A stretch of DNA of 60,628 nt from Burkholderiales bacterium (GCA_947448955.1 CANFPU010000008.1:1-60628); one strand, 5' to 3'. Positions 42,167 to 51,792 are shown, counted from the first letter of the stretch. Program-made: numbers and translations. Notes: a model not told the origin generated them from the letters alone.

Positions 42167-43282
42167 TCAGCCCAGCACGGCGACGCCGCCAGGGTCTATC
42201 GCCAACGCGCAGGCCTGACCGACCTCCAGCAGGCACGAAGGCGGCGCATGCACTTTCAACGGCTCGCCGCCGCCACTCGGGCGCACCAGGTAATTCCAGT
42301 GCTCGCCAAGATAGGTGCGCGAGACCACCGATACCCCACCCATGGCCACCAAGCCCGCCGCCGCAGCCGTACCCGCACCCGTACCCGTATCCGCGACCAC
42401 AGCCGTACCCGCACCAGCCGGACCGAGGTAGAGCGATTGCGGGCGGATCGACAAGCGAGCAGACGCCAGTTCCCGAGGCATGCCAGGCTGCGCGGGCAAC
42501 TCGCCCTTCCATCCATTCAGCGTGATCCTGCCAGCATGCACGCTGCCGCTGACGAGGTTGGTCTGGCCGATGAACCCGGCGACAAATGACGTACGCGGCT
42601 GGTTGTAGAGCTGCCAGGGCGTGTCGATTTGCTCCAACCGGCCCAGGTTGAGCACCGCGATCCGGTCCGAGATCGTCATCGCCTCGGATTGGTCGTGCGT
42701 GACGTACACCGTCGTGAACTTGAACTCATCGTGCAGCCGCCGGATCTCTTGCGCCATCTCCTCGCGCAGGTTGGCGTCGAGGTTGGACAGCGGCTCGTCG
42801 AGCAGCAGCACCTCGGGTCGCACCACCATCGCGCGGGCCAGCGCCACGCGCTGCTGCTGCCCGCCCGACAACTCAGCCGGATAGCGCTGCGCGAGGGGCG
42901 CCAAATGCACCAGTTCCAGCATCTCGTGCACGCGTTGCTGGGCCTCCTGGGCCGGTATTCGACGCACCTTCAAGCCGAAGCCGACGTTCTCGGCCACCGT
43001 CATGTTGGGCCAGATCGCATAGCTCTGGAAAATCATCGACATGCCTCGGTGCTCGGGCGCGACCGTGCGCTGCGCGGACGAGATCGGCTGGCCGTCGACC
43101 TCGATAGTCCCCGCCGTCAACTCGATGAAGCCGGCAATCATCCGCAGCGTGGTCGTCTTGCCGCAACCCGAGGGGCCGAGCAAGGTGACGAGCTCGCCCT
43201 GGTGCAGGTCCAGGCTCAAGTCGTCGACCACCGCGACCGGGCCGTAGTTCTTGCGGATGTTCTTGAGTGCCAGCTTGGACAT
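42167..43282 (-). CDS. ABC transporter ATP-binding protein (ferric/polyamine type)
   Basis: About 371 residues from MSKLALKNIRKNYG, 13 bases after the permease stop. Walker A is GPSGCGKTTTLRM, the signature is AELSGGQQQRVALARAM and Walker B is EVLLLDEPLSNLDANLRE, followed by the VYVTHDQSEAMTISDRI switch region. The C-terminal TOBE part carries a low-complexity insert (GAGTAVVADTGTGAGTAAAAG) encoded by a repeating GTACCC-like hexamer. It would energise the fused permease and solute-binding protein encoded upstream. Confidence 0.92.
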   Translation of the reverse strand: MSKLALKNIRKNYGPVAVVDDLSLDLHQGELVTLLGPSGCGKTTTLRMIAGFIELTAGTIEVDGQPISSAQRTVAPEHRGMSMIFQSYAIWPNMTVAENVGFGLKVRRIPAQEAQQRVHEMLELVHLAPLAQRYPAELSGGQQQRVALARAMVVRPEVLLLDEPLSNLDANLREEMAQEIRRLHDEFKFTTVYVTHDQSEAMTISDRIAVLNLGRLEQIDTPWQLYNQPRTSFVAGFIGQTNLVSGSVHAGRITLNGWKGELPAQPGMPRELASARLSIRPQSLYLGPAGAGTAVVADTGTGAGTAAAAGLVAMGGVSVVSRTYLGEHWNYLVRPSGGGEPLKVHAPPSCLLEVGQACALAIDPGGVAVLG

Positions 43283-43295
43283 CGAGTCTCCTTCG

Positions 43296-45023
43296 TCAGG
43301 GCCGACGCAGCATGAAATCGCGGCCAGCCACCCGCATGCCCAGCCCCACCACCAACGTGGTGATCGCCACCAGCACCACACCCATCGCAGCCAGGATTTC
43401 GTAGTTGCCCTGCTCGCTCAAATCGAGCGTGAGCACCGAGACCACGCGAGAGGCCGGACCGGTCAGGAAGACCGCTGTCGACAGCTCCTTGGTACAGACC
43501 ACGAAGATCAGGATGAACACGCCCACCAGCGTCTTCTTGAGCAGCGGGAACACGACCTTGGCGAGCACCGTGAGGCGGCCACCCCCGAGCACGCGCACGG
43601 CTTCCTCGAGTTCAGGGTTGAGCGATCGAACCGCCGCCGCGCAAGCGGTCACGGCGATCGGCAGAAAACGGGTCGTGAAGGCAATCACGATCAGCACGCC
43701 GAGGCCATAAAGCGAAAGCGGCGGCCCGGCATAAGCCGCATAAAGCCCGATCGCCAGAATCAGGCCAGGCACCGCGATCGGCGCGAGGGCCAGAAACTGC
43801 ACCAAGCCCGGCCAGGGTGTGATGCGCCGCTGCGTCGCATAGGCCACACACAGACCGGTGCCGACGCACACCGCTGCGGTGAGCAGCGCATAGACCGCCG
43901 TGTTGACCAGCGCTGAGCGCACCGTGAGTTGCTGAAAGAAGATGTCGTGGTAGTTCGCCAAGCTCAGGTTGCCACTCGCCACGCCACGGCCCCAGGCCTT
44001 GGACAAAGAGGCCAACACCAGGATGGCCAGCGGCAGCACGACCGTCAGCAAGGCCACGACGCCGGCGTAGCCCAGCAGCAGCCACTTCCACGGGCCGATG
44101 TCGTAGGGCCGGCGCTCGCCGCCCTTGCCGGAAACCGAGACGAAACCCTTGCGCGACAGGATGCGCCGCTGCAAGTCCAGCATCACCACCGTCAACGCCA
44201 GGATGGGCATCGCGAACGCGGCGGCCTGTTCGACGCGCATCGGATTCTCGAAAAAGGACGCGATCTGGGTCGTCGCCAGGTTGATACCGGCGGGAATCGC
44301 AATCAAGGCCGGCGTGCCATAGAGCGCCACCGATTCGAGAAAGATCAGGATCGCCGCGCCAACGATGGACGGCAACACCAGCGGTAGCGTGATGCGGGTG
44401 AGCGTACGGAACTTGCCCGCACCATGGATCGCTGCGGCATCTTCAAGTTCGGTCGACACGAGATCGAGCGCCGATTTGGTGAAGACATAGACCAGCGGAA
44501 AAGTGTAGAACGCGATGACGCAGGCCAGGCCCCAAAAGCTAAAGATGTTCAAAGGCCCGCCGACGCCACCGAACAGCGCGATCCACAAGCGGTTGATCCA
44601 ACCCGCGTTCGGACCAGCCAACAAGATCCAGGCGATCGCACCAAGAAAATTGGGCATCACAAAAGCCGCCAACACACTCAGGTGTGTCAGGCCACGCAGC
44701 GGCATGTTGGTACGCGACACCGCGAGCGCCAGCGGCACCCCCAGCGCCAGTGCCAGCAGTGTCACCGCACCGCCGAGCATCAGCGAATTCAGCAAGGCCT
44801 GCAGATGCCGGCTGCGGCCCAGCGCAAGCACATAGTTGCTGAGTGTCAGGCTGCCGTCGGCCGCCAAAAAGCTGTCCCAGATCAGCCGCAAGATCGGGTT
44901 GGCGACGAGAAAAGCCAGCAGCGCGATCAACGCGCCGAACAGCCACAGCGCCGGGTCGGCCAGCCGGTGCGGGGCGGCCGCGCGCTGCACCGAGACGCTC
45001 ACCGCATCAGACCCCGAAGGCAT
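43296..45023 (-). CDS. ABC transporter permease, fused two-domain (FbpB type)
   Basis: A 575-residue integral membrane protein with about twelve helices and two EAA-type loops (TELEDAAAIHGAGKFRTLTRI and PELEEAVRVLGGGRLTVLAKV), i.e. two permease halves in one chain, as in ferric-iron type importers. It overlaps the solute-binding gene by 17 bp and precedes the ATPase. The fused layout is shared by importers of iron, thiamine and 2-aminoethylphosphonate, so it does not fix the substrate. Confidence 0.92.
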   Translation of the reverse strand: MPSGSDAVSVSVQRAAAPHRLADPALWLFGALIALLAFLVANPILRLIWDSFLAADGSLTLSNYVLALGRSRHLQALLNSLMLGGAVTLLALALGVPLALAVSRTNMPLRGLTHLSVLAAFVMPNFLGAIAWILLAGPNAGWINRLWIALFGGVGGPLNIFSFWGLACVIAFYTFPLVYVFTKSALDLVSTELEDAAAIHGAGKFRTLTRITLPLVLPSIVGAAILIFLESVALYGTPALIAIPAGINLATTQIASFFENPMRVEQAAAFAMPILALTVVMLDLQRRILSRKGFVSVSGKGGERRPYDIGPWKWLLLGYAGVVALLTVVLPLAILVLASLSKAWGRGVASGNLSLANYHDIFFQQLTVRSALVNTAVYALLTAAVCVGTGLCVAYATQRRITPWPGLVQFLALAPIAVPGLILAIGLYAAYAGPPLSLYGLGVLIVIAFTTRFLPIAVTACAAAVRSLNPELEEAVRVLGGGRLTVLAKVVFPLLKKTLVGVFILIFVVCTKELSTAVFLTGPASRVVSVLTLDLSEQGNYEILAAMGVVLVAITTLVVGLGMRVAGRDFMLRRP

Positions 45024-46044
45024 CGCGCCAGAGTTCGATCACCTGGGGCACGCCGTCGACTGACTCCTGAGGCGACGGCCGCAACGTCGGCCGGTCCAGC
45101 CCCAGCACGCCGGGCAGTGGCTTGGCCCCAGCACGTTTGGGCACGCCAAAGCGCTCGACGGTCAGCTTTTCGACTTCGTCACTGCCGAGCAGGAACTCCA
45201 TGAAGAGCTTGGCCGCGTTCGGGTGCGATGCGTTGGCCAGGATCGCCGACGGCGACAGCATCAGCACCGGACCTTCCTTGGGCGCGACGATGGCCAGCGG
45301 GTTGCCCTTGGCAGCGACCATCGCGGCCAGGTTGATCGGGCCCGCGGCGATCGATCGCTCGCCCGAGGTCACGGTGGTGACGGTGTCGATGATCGAGCGC
45401 CCGACCTGCGGTTTGTTCGCCGCGAGCTTCTTGAACCAGGCATCGCCGTAGAGTCGGCGCATCTCAATCGCCCAGACACCGACGAAGCCGCTGAAGCCCG
45501 GGTGGCCGACCGACGCGAGACCGCGCCACTTGGCGTCGGTCAGGTCGTTCCAGCTTTTGGGCGCGTCTTCAGGCTTGACCTTGGTCGTGTTGTAGATCAG
45601 ACCGATCATCGCGGCACTGGCGACATGAAAGTAGCCCTCGGGGTCGAGGTTCTGCAAGCGCTTGTCCATCGTCGCCGATGCCGCCGGCAGGTAGCGGGTC
45701 AGCAGTTTGCGGTTCTTCAGATCGATGTAGTGCGCGATGTCGGTCGACGAGAAGACATCGCAGTTCGCGCTTTTGGCTTTCAGGTCCTGGTTCAGCCGCT
45801 GGAACGCGACCTGCGCGGTGGTGCGCACCACATTGACCTTCACGCCGGGATAGCGGGCCGTGAAGTCACGCGCCATGATCTCGGCGTCCTCCGAGGGCAC
45901 GAACGCCACATACCAAGTGACCTCGCCCTCCTTCTTCGCCGCTTCGTACAGCGATGCGAGCGTGCCCTGGGCCCGCGCGAGCGTCCAAGGCGCCAGCGCG
46001 GCCGCACCGGTGAAGGTGTTGAATTGGCGTCGCTTGATGGGCAT
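45007..46044 (-). CDS. ABC transporter extracellular solute-binding protein (family 1)
   Basis: A 345-residue periplasmic binding protein with a twin-arginine-like leader (PIKRRQFNTFTGAAALA). The mature part starts like ferric-type binding proteins (LYEAAKKEGEVTWYVAF), with FTARYPGVKVNVVRTTAQVA and NCDVFSSTDIAHYIDL. The paired tyrosines typical of FbpA iron sites are not obvious, so an organic anion is a fair alternative, especially next to CoA-transferase genes. It is first in the operon SBP-permease-ATPase, with CaiB and crotonase genes beyond. Confidence 0.88.
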   Translation of the reverse strand: MPIKRRQFNTFTGAAALAPWTLARAQGTLASLYEAAKKEGEVTWYVAFVPSEDAEIMARDFTARYPGVKVNVVRTTAQVAFQRLNQDLKAKSANCDVFSSTDIAHYIDLKNRKLLTRYLPAASATMDKRLQNLDPEGYFHVASAAMIGLIYNTTKVKPEDAPKSWNDLTDAKWRGLASVGHPGFSGFVGVWAIEMRRLYGDAWFKKLAANKPQVGRSIIDTVTTVTSGERSIAAGPINLAAMVAAKGNPLAIVAPKEGPVLMLSPSAILANASHPNAAKLFMEFLLGSDEVEKLTVERFGVPKRAGAKPLPGVLGLDRPTLRPSPQESVDGVPQVIELWRDAFGV

Positions 46045-46175
46045 GGGAGGCTCCGAAAAAGATCGAACTTCAGTGTACGGACCCGGTTTTGCAATTCAAT
46101 ACGGGTTTTTGTCCATTCAAAAGGGCGAGGTTTGCCAAGCCAGGTCTGCAAAAATCAGATTTTCAGGAAACGCAG

Positions 46176-47156
46176 ATGAAAACCACCGCGATCCACATCC
46201 ACGCCCATGGCGGGCCCGAGGTGCTGCGCCTCGCCAGCGTCGAGGTCGGCAACCCTGCACCTGGCGAACTGCGCATCCGCCAATCAGCGATCGGGCTGAA
46301 CTTCGCCGACATCTACCAGCGGCGCGGCGGCCATGGCCCGCACACACCGGCACCGTTTCCGATCACGCTGGGCGCGCAAGGGGCAGGCGTCGTCGAGGCG
46401 CTGGGGGCGGGCGTGGCCGATTTCCGTGTCGGCCAGTCTGTGGCTTACTTCCACCCCGGCGCCTACCAGGCGCTGCGCAACGTGCCGGCGTCGCGCGTGA
46501 TCGCGCTGCCAGACCACATTTCCGAGGAGATCGCCGGCGCCACGCTGCTGCGCGGGCTGACCGCCGAGTACCTGCTGCGGCGCCTGTACGTGGTCCAACC
46601 TGGCGACGCGGTGCTGATCCACGCCGCTGCCGGCGGCATGGGCGTGATCTTGTCGCAATGGGCGCGCGCGCTGGGCGCCACGGTGATCGGCACCGTCGGC
46701 GCCGACGCCAAGATCGCGACCGCCCTGGCGCACGGCTGTCACCACGTCATCAACTACCGCAGCGAGGACTTCGTCGCGCGAACACTGGCGCTGACCGGCG
46801 GACTCGGCGTGCCGGTGGTCTACGACGCGGTCGGCAAGGACGTCTTCGTACCGTCGCTCGACTGCCTGCGCCCGCTGGGCATCGCCATCAACTACGGCAC
46901 CGCATCGGGCGATGTCGAAGGCTTCGACTTACAGCGGCTACACGCCAAGTCACTGAGCATCTCGCGGCCGACACTGCGCACCTTCATCGCCGAGACGGCG
47001 CAGTTGCGAAACAGCGCGGCCGCCCTGTTCGACGTGGTGCGAGACGGCACGCTGAGGCTAGAAGTCACCCACCACTACCCGCTCGCAGAGGTCAGGCGAG
47101 CGCACGAAGCGCTGGAGAACCGCGCCACGACCGGCGCGCCAGTGCTGGTGCCCTGA
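46176..47156 (+). CDS. quinone oxidoreductase-like zinc-independent MDR protein
   Basis: About 326 residues from MKTTAIHIHAHGGPEVLRL. Features of the QOR branch of medium-chain reductases are clear: GLNFADIYQRRGG, the GAGVVEALG turn, LLRGLTAEYLLRRLYVV and the NADPH loop VLIHAAAGGMGVILSQWARALGA, with no zinc-ligand pattern. It reduces quinones or enones with NADPH in the cytosol. It is divergent from the solute-binding gene; the 131-base gap holds an AT-rich region with an ACCCG/CGGGT inverted repeat. Confidence 0.92.
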   Translation: MKTTAIHIHAHGGPEVLRLASVEVGNPAPGELRIRQSAIGLNFADIYQRRGGHGPHTPAPFPITLGAQGAGVVEALGAGVADFRVGQSVAYFHPGAYQALRNVPASRVIALPDHISEEIAGATLLRGLTAEYLLRRLYVVQPGDAVLIHAAAGGMGVILSQWARALGATVIGTVGADAKIATALAHGCHHVINYRSEDFVARTLALTGGLGVPVVYDAVGKDVFVPSLDCLRPLGIAINYGTASGDVEGFDLQRLHAKSLSISRPTLRTFIAETAQLRNSAAALFDVVRDGTLRLEVTHHYPLAEVRRAHEALENRATTGAPVLVP

Positions 47157-47208
47157 GCCCGCGGTCCGCTGGGCGGCCGGCGGTCCCGGGAACGGGGCCG
47201 TCTCTCGC

Positions 47209-47622
47209 CTAGAGGTCCGCCAACAGGCCGGTCGACGTCGCCTCGGCCGCCAACTTGCCTTCAACGTTGTAGAGCGCGGCCTCGAGAAATGCAACCCGCT
47301 TGCCGCGCCTGATCACGCGTGCCTCGACCCAGCCATCGCCTGGCCCCACTTTTTCGTAAAAGCTGACCTTGATCTCCAGGCTGAAGACGGTCTTCGCATG
47401 GGCGGTGTCGTGCAAGACTGCATGCGCCATCGACGCGTCTAGCCAGGCGGTGATGAAGCCGCCCTGGGCAATCGTGCCGTTGGTATGGCAGTACTCGCGC
47501 CGAACCGTGAACGTCGCCTTCAGGACCTTGCGCTCTGGGTCCCATCCCGTCACGCGAAAATTGCCCATTGACTCGCTCAGCGCTTTGCCTGAGCGGATGC
47601 GTGCATCCAGGTCGTCGTCCAT
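47209..47622 (-). CDS. PaaI-type hotdog thioesterase
   Basis: A 137-residue hotdog-fold protein of the PaaI/thioesterase superfamily. The conserved core reads EYCHTNGTIAQGGFITAWLDASMA, with Asn, Gly-Gly and Asp at the usual active-site points, and a later KVSFYEKVGPGDGWVEARVI strand pair. It probably hydrolyses acyl- or aryl-CoA thioesters and recycles CoA in the adjoining acid-degradation pathway. It lies 63 bases after the acyl-CoA synthetase gene, in the same direction. Confidence 0.88.
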   Translation of the reverse strand: MDDDLDARIRSGKALSESMGNFRVTGWDPERKVLKATFTVRREYCHTNGTIAQGGFITAWLDASMAHAVLHDTAHAKTVFSLEIKVSFYEKVGPGDGWVEARVIRRGKRVAFLEAALYNVEGKLAAEATSTGLLADL

Positions 47623-47685
47623 AGTTCTTCTTTTCCGATCAGGCGCTGGCGATGGTCGATCAAGCGTCGGGGGCGCTGGGACCCC

Positions 47686-49242
47686 TCAGACGACCTGGCG
47701 CTCTCGCCCCGCCCAATAAGGTTTGCGCAAGTCCTTCTTCAGGATCTTGCCGGTGGGATTGCGCGGCAGTTCGGCCATGACATCGACAGTCTTGGGGCAC
47801 TTGAAAGACGCCAGACGTTCGCGGCACCAAGCCAGCAATTGATCCGCATCGATCGTGGCGCCCGGCACCGCAACGACCACCGCCTTGGGTACCTCGCCCC
47901 AACGCTCGTCCGGGACGCCGATCACCGCAACGTCCTGGAGCCATGGATGCTCGGCCAACACGCGTTCGATTTCAGCCGGGTAGATGTTCTCCCCGCCACT
48001 GATGATCATGTCCTTGATGCGGTCGGTGACATAGATGTAGCCTTCGCCGTCCATGTGCCCGCCGTCGCCTGAGCGCAGCCAGCCGTCCGGTGTGATCGTC
48101 GCTGCCGTGGCCTCAGGCTTGCCCCAATAGCCGCCCATGATCTGCTCGCTGCGGACCCAAATCTCGCCGGCCTCACCCGTGGCCACAGGCTGTCCGGTGG
48201 CAGGGTCACGGATTTCGATCTCGACGCCGCTGATCGCTTTGCCCGCGGACACCAAACGGTGCGCCGCGGCGGGGTCGACGTGGTCGTTCGGACCGAGCAA
48301 GCTCACCACGCCGCACTGCTCGGTCATGCCGTAGACCTGCTGCATCACGCCCGGGAAGAGCTTGAGCGAGGCGCGCATCACCGGCAATGGCATTGGCGAA
48401 GCCCCATAGGACACCGCCTTCAACGCTGAAAAGTCCCGATCGGCAGCACCGGGCACCTGGTTCATCACGGCCATCAGTGCCGGGACGTAGAAGGTGTGCG
48501 TGATCTTCTCGGTCTCGAGCATGGCCAGCGCAGCCGCCGGGTCCGGCAGACGCATCATGTAAGTGCGAGCGCCCGCGCTGATCGCGATCAGCGAGTAACT
48601 GGTGCCCCCGACGTGGAACAGCGGCATCGCGACCTGGACGCGCGAGTGAGGGCCAAAGTCCTGGCTGGCAGAGACATTGCGCGAATGCGCCAGCATGCCG
48701 CGGTGGGTGAGCATCGCGCCTTTTGGAAAGCCTGTCGTGCCCGAGGTGTAGAGCTGCACGAAGCAGTCGCTGGGCGCTGCCTCATAGGCGCTGGTATCGG
48801 GCGCTTGGGCCGCCAGCCAAGCTTCGTACTCATCGTCAGCGCCGCCGATGCGGATGACCCGCTCGACGGTCGGCAATTGGCTACGAAGCGTCTCGACAAC
48901 GCCGGCAAACTCCGGCCCGACGAACAACAACCTGGCCTTCGCGTCGTTGATCACATAGACGATCTCGGGCGGCGCCAGCCGAAAATTGACCACCGCATTC
49001 GCAGTGCCGACCTGGGCACAGGCCAGTGTCAGTTCCAGGCACGACGGGTGGTTGAGATCAAGCACCGCAATCCGGTCGCCGGGCACCAGCCCCGCTGACC
49101 GCTGGGCCGCGGCATTGCGATGAACACGACCGGCCAGCTCGGCCCAGGTCCAGTTCGACGCGCCAAAAGTCATGGCGATCGCCTCGGGTTGCTTCGAAGC
49201 CCAGTGGGCGAGGATCGCAGTGAAGTCGGTGGGCTCAGACAT
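47686..49242 (-). CDS. acyl-CoA synthetase (AMP-forming)
   Basis: About 518 residues from MSEPTDFTAILAHWA, chosen because AGGAG lies eight bases upstream. Motifs: the AMP loop FVQLYTSGTTGFPKGAML, QVYGMTEQCGVVSLLG, the WLRSGDGGHMDGEGYIYVTDR hinge, GGENIYPAEIERVL and the C-terminal catalytic Lys in LPRNPTGKILKKDLR. It resembles medium-chain or aromatic acid CoA ligases more than the long-chain enzyme at 34735. With the thioesterase downstream and MFS carrier upstream it suggests acid uptake and activation. Confidence 0.92.
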   Translation of the reverse strand: MSEPTDFTAILAHWASKQPEAIAMTFGASNWTWAELAGRVHRNAAAQRSAGLVPGDRIAVLDLNHPSCLELTLACAQVGTANAVVNFRLAPPEIVYVINDAKARLLFVGPEFAGVVETLRSQLPTVERVIRIGGADDEYEAWLAAQAPDTSAYEAAPSDCFVQLYTSGTTGFPKGAMLTHRGMLAHSRNVSASQDFGPHSRVQVAMPLFHVGGTSYSLIAISAGARTYMMRLPDPAAALAMLETEKITHTFYVPALMAVMNQVPGAADRDFSALKAVSYGASPMPLPVMRASLKLFPGVMQQVYGMTEQCGVVSLLGPNDHVDPAAAHRLVSAGKAISGVEIEIRDPATGQPVATGEAGEIWVRSEQIMGGYWGKPEATAATITPDGWLRSGDGGHMDGEGYIYVTDRIKDMIISGGENIYPAEIERVLAEHPWLQDVAVIGVPDERWGEVPKAVVVAVPGATIDADQLLAWCRERLASFKCPKTVDVMAELPRNPTGKILKKDLRKPYWAGRERQVV

Positions 49243-49349
49243 GCAGTCTCCTGATGGGATGGTGGCTTGCAGCACCCGTGCTGCGGCCCGGATGGTAGCC
49301 GTTCAGCCGGATTGACCGGCCGTCCGAGGCACCACCAACCGGTCAAGCA

Positions 49350-50585
49350 CTAGGCGGTGCTTTTCCCGGCGATCAAGCCGGTGTGCTGGCCAGACATCGG
49401 GCGCCGCGCCTCACGCGAGAGATAGAGCGTGCCGATCGTCAACAGGATCGCCACCGCAGAAAGCCCGGCCATCGCGCTGTGAAAATTACCGGTGAGGTCA
49501 TACAGCACGCCCAATCCCAGCGGCCCCAACACCCCACCGATTTCAGCCGCCGAGAAGAACAGCCCGCTGGCGATGCCAGTGCGCGCTTCGCCAATGCTGG
49601 GCAGCTCGACCAAGGTCAAGATCAGCACCGTCGTCAGCCCCGATCTGACAATGCCTTGCATGATCAGGCCCAGGGTCAGCAGCGGGCCAGACACAAACTG
49701 AAGCAGCAGGCTGGCCATCAGCGCGGCCAAAGACAAGCCGAGAAGAATCGGAAACCGCCGGTTTGGCGTCGCCAAACGCGGAATCAACAGGGAACCGCCG
49801 ATGCCGATGACGGTTGGCAGCGCCGCCCAGTAACCCGCTTGCGCGATGGGCAGACCCTGACTGCGCAACAACTCTGGCAGCCAGTTGTTGAGCCCGTGAT
49901 TGAACAGAAAGACCCCGACCCCCATCAGCAGGACGATCTGCACTGCGCGTATCGAAACCAGCTCGCGCATGACCTGTCGTTGCGGCAGCCGTGGCGCGGC
50001 CCGAGCCACTTCCTGTGCGTGCAGCCCTGTCAGGTTCGCGACGGCAAACCAAATCACCGCCGCGGCGAAGGTGAAGCCAGCCCACAGAAGCATCACTGCT
50101 CGCCAATGGCCCTCAAAGAAAGGCAGCAACACTGAATGCGTCAGCGTCAGCGAGACCACGCCACCAATGGCCGGGCCCGTCATGTAGATGCCCATCGCCA
50201 GGCCGCGTTCGCTGCCGGTAAACAGTTGCGCGACGACCTTGGGAGCGCCCGACGAGATCACCGGCCCCCCAACCCCGAACAACCCGACCGCTAGCAACAG
50301 GGTCCAGTAGTCATGGGCAAACGCGCGACCGAGCGCGGACAACGCAATCAGCAGTCCGCCAATCAGCAGCGCCCGCTGCCCGCCCAATCGATCCAACATC
50401 ACGCCCCCTGGCAAGGCGGCAAAAATATAGACCAGTTGCCACACGCCCATGATGCTGCCCATCGCAGCGTGCGTGATGCCGAGTTCTCTTTCGATCGGAA
50501 TCACCAGCGGTGCGATACAGGTCGCCGTCAGCCCGAAAGCGGTGTAGAGGAGCCAGAGTGCGGCGAGCAGCCACCATCGATTCAT
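49350..50585 (-). CDS. MFS transporter
   Basis: About 411 residues from MNRWWLLAALWLLYTAFGL, with twelve predicted membrane helices. The helix 2-3 loop is present (GVMLDRLGGQRALLIGG), typical of the major facilitator superfamily, as is a glycine-rich helix 5 (TGPAIGGVVSLTL). Its closest style is that of CynX/NimT-type or organic-anion carriers. It is the first gene of a probable set with the acyl-CoA synthetase and thioesterase. Substrate is unknown; a carboxylic acid would fit. Confidence 0.87.
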   Translation of the reverse strand: MNRWWLLAALWLLYTAFGLTATCIAPLVIPIERELGITHAAMGSIMGVWQLVYIFAALPGGVMLDRLGGQRALLIGGLLIALSALGRAFAHDYWTLLLAVGLFGVGGPVISSGAPKVVAQLFTGSERGLAMGIYMTGPAIGGVVSLTLTHSVLLPFFEGHWRAVMLLWAGFTFAAAVIWFAVANLTGLHAQEVARAAPRLPQRQVMRELVSIRAVQIVLLMGVGVFLFNHGLNNWLPELLRSQGLPIAQAGYWAALPTVIGIGGSLLIPRLATPNRRFPILLGLSLAALMASLLLQFVSGPLLTLGLIMQGIVRSGLTTVLILTLVELPSIGEARTGIASGLFFSAAEIGGVLGPLGLGVLYDLTGNFHSAMAGLSAVAILLTIGTLYLSREARRPMSGQHTGLIAGKSTA

Positions 50586-50751
50586 TGAAAGACTTTCAGG
50601 ATGTCTTTGACTTGGTAAGCGATCAGCCAAGCGAAACAGCAGGGAATGACTGCGCGCCGCGCCGATACAGCGCGCGACCCGTCAGTCTCAAGCGATGCAG
50701 CCCGCGCCGGGCTTCAGCGCCGGCCTCAGAGACGAGGCATCGGCGCAACTC

Positions 50752-51792
50752 TCAGCTGTTGGGCCCGTGATCCATCGCGACGGGCTGCCAGCGGCGCAGT
50801 CCGGAGTCCGGCAGCACGGTCGGATTGACGCAGGACATCGGCCAACGACCGGTCAGCACCAAGGCTAACTCCTGACCAACACGGCGCTTGCGGGCCGGAT
50901 CGAAGCGGGCCGAGGCTGACGCGTTGTGCGGCGACAAGATCACGTTGGACATCTTGATCAACGGATTGTTAGCCGCAACGGGTTCGACCTCAAACACGTC
51001 GAGGCCGGCGCCTGCGATCCACTTCTCGTCCAGCGCGCGTATCAGCGCCGCTTCATGGACGGTGGGACCGCGCCCGGTGTTGATGAAAATCGCGGTCTTC
51101 TTCATTTGCCGGAAATGCGATTCCTTCAAGAAACCCAAGGCTTGCGGCGTCGCAGGCAAATGCATCGAGACGAAATCTGAGCGGCTCAGCACCTCTTGCA
51201 GGCTGGCCGGCTCGGCGCCCGCCGCAGCGATCGACAACTCATCGAGAAACGGATCGAAAGCAAGCATGTGCAAACCGAACGCACGGGCTCGCTGGGCCAC
51301 TGCGCGAGGCACCCGGCCAAAGGCAATGAAGCCCAGCGTCAGCCCCATCAGGCGCGGAAATTCATAGAGCTGCGCGCGGCCCTCGCTCCAACGGCCCTCG
51401 CGGACCATGCGGTCTTGCTCAAAAGCCCGGCGGTGCGCAGCGAGCAACAGCATCATCGCGTGATCAGCGACTTCCTCGATGAACGTGTCAGGGCAGTTCG
51501 TGACCGGGATGCCTTTGGACGTCGCTGCGGTCACATCGACATAGTCAACGCCAACAGATCCAAGCGCGATCACCTTGCAGCTGTCCAGCGCCTCGATCAT
51601 CGGGCGGGTGAACTTCATGTTCTTGGCATAGACCGCATCCACGCCCTTCGCGGCGGCGATGAATCCAGCTTCGGTGGCCGGGCATTCGACGATCTCCGCG
51701 CCCAGTCCCTCCAGCGCTTCACGCTCGTGTTCGTAAGTGGCGCCGGTGGCCGGAGAAGCTCCGACGGGCGTCAAGATCCGCAAAGTGGCCAT
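50752..51792 (-). CDS. D-2-hydroxyacid dehydrogenase
   Basis: About 346 residues from MATLRILTPVGA, with GGAG seven bases before the ATG. The catalytic residues of the D-2-hydroxyacid dehydrogenase family are seen: Arg in NTGRGPTVHE, Glu in DVFEVEPVA and His in LSPHNASASAR. The NAD loop is unusual: LGFIAFGRVPRAVAQ, with Ala and Pro in place of the first and last Gly of GxGxxG. It interconverts a 2-keto acid and a D-2-hydroxy acid. It is divergent from the carbohydrate importer, with a palindrome 30 bases upstream of its start. Confidence 0.88.
   Translation of the reverse strand: MATLRILTPVGASPATGATYEHEREALEGLGAEIVECPATEAGFIAAAKGVDAVYAKNMKFTRPMIEALDSCKVIALGSVGVDYVDVTAATSKGIPVTNCPDTFIEEVADHAMMLLLAAHRRAFEQDRMVREGRWSEGRAQLYEFPRLMGLTLGFIAFGRVPRAVAQRARAFGLHMLAFDPFLDELSIAAAGAEPASLQEVLSRSDFVSMHLPATPQALGFLKESHFRQMKKTAIFINTGRGPTVHEAALIRALDEKWIAGAGLDVFEVEPVAANNPLIKMSNVILSPHNASASARFDPARKRRVGQELALVLTGRWPMSCVNPTVLPDSGLRRWQPVAMDHGPNS

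Noticed and set aside
47157-47208. GC-rich stretch containing gcggtcccgggaac, resembling part of a selenocysteine tRNA variable arm
   Set aside because: No acceptor stem, anticodon loop or T arm could be built around it; chance similarity in GC-rich spacer.
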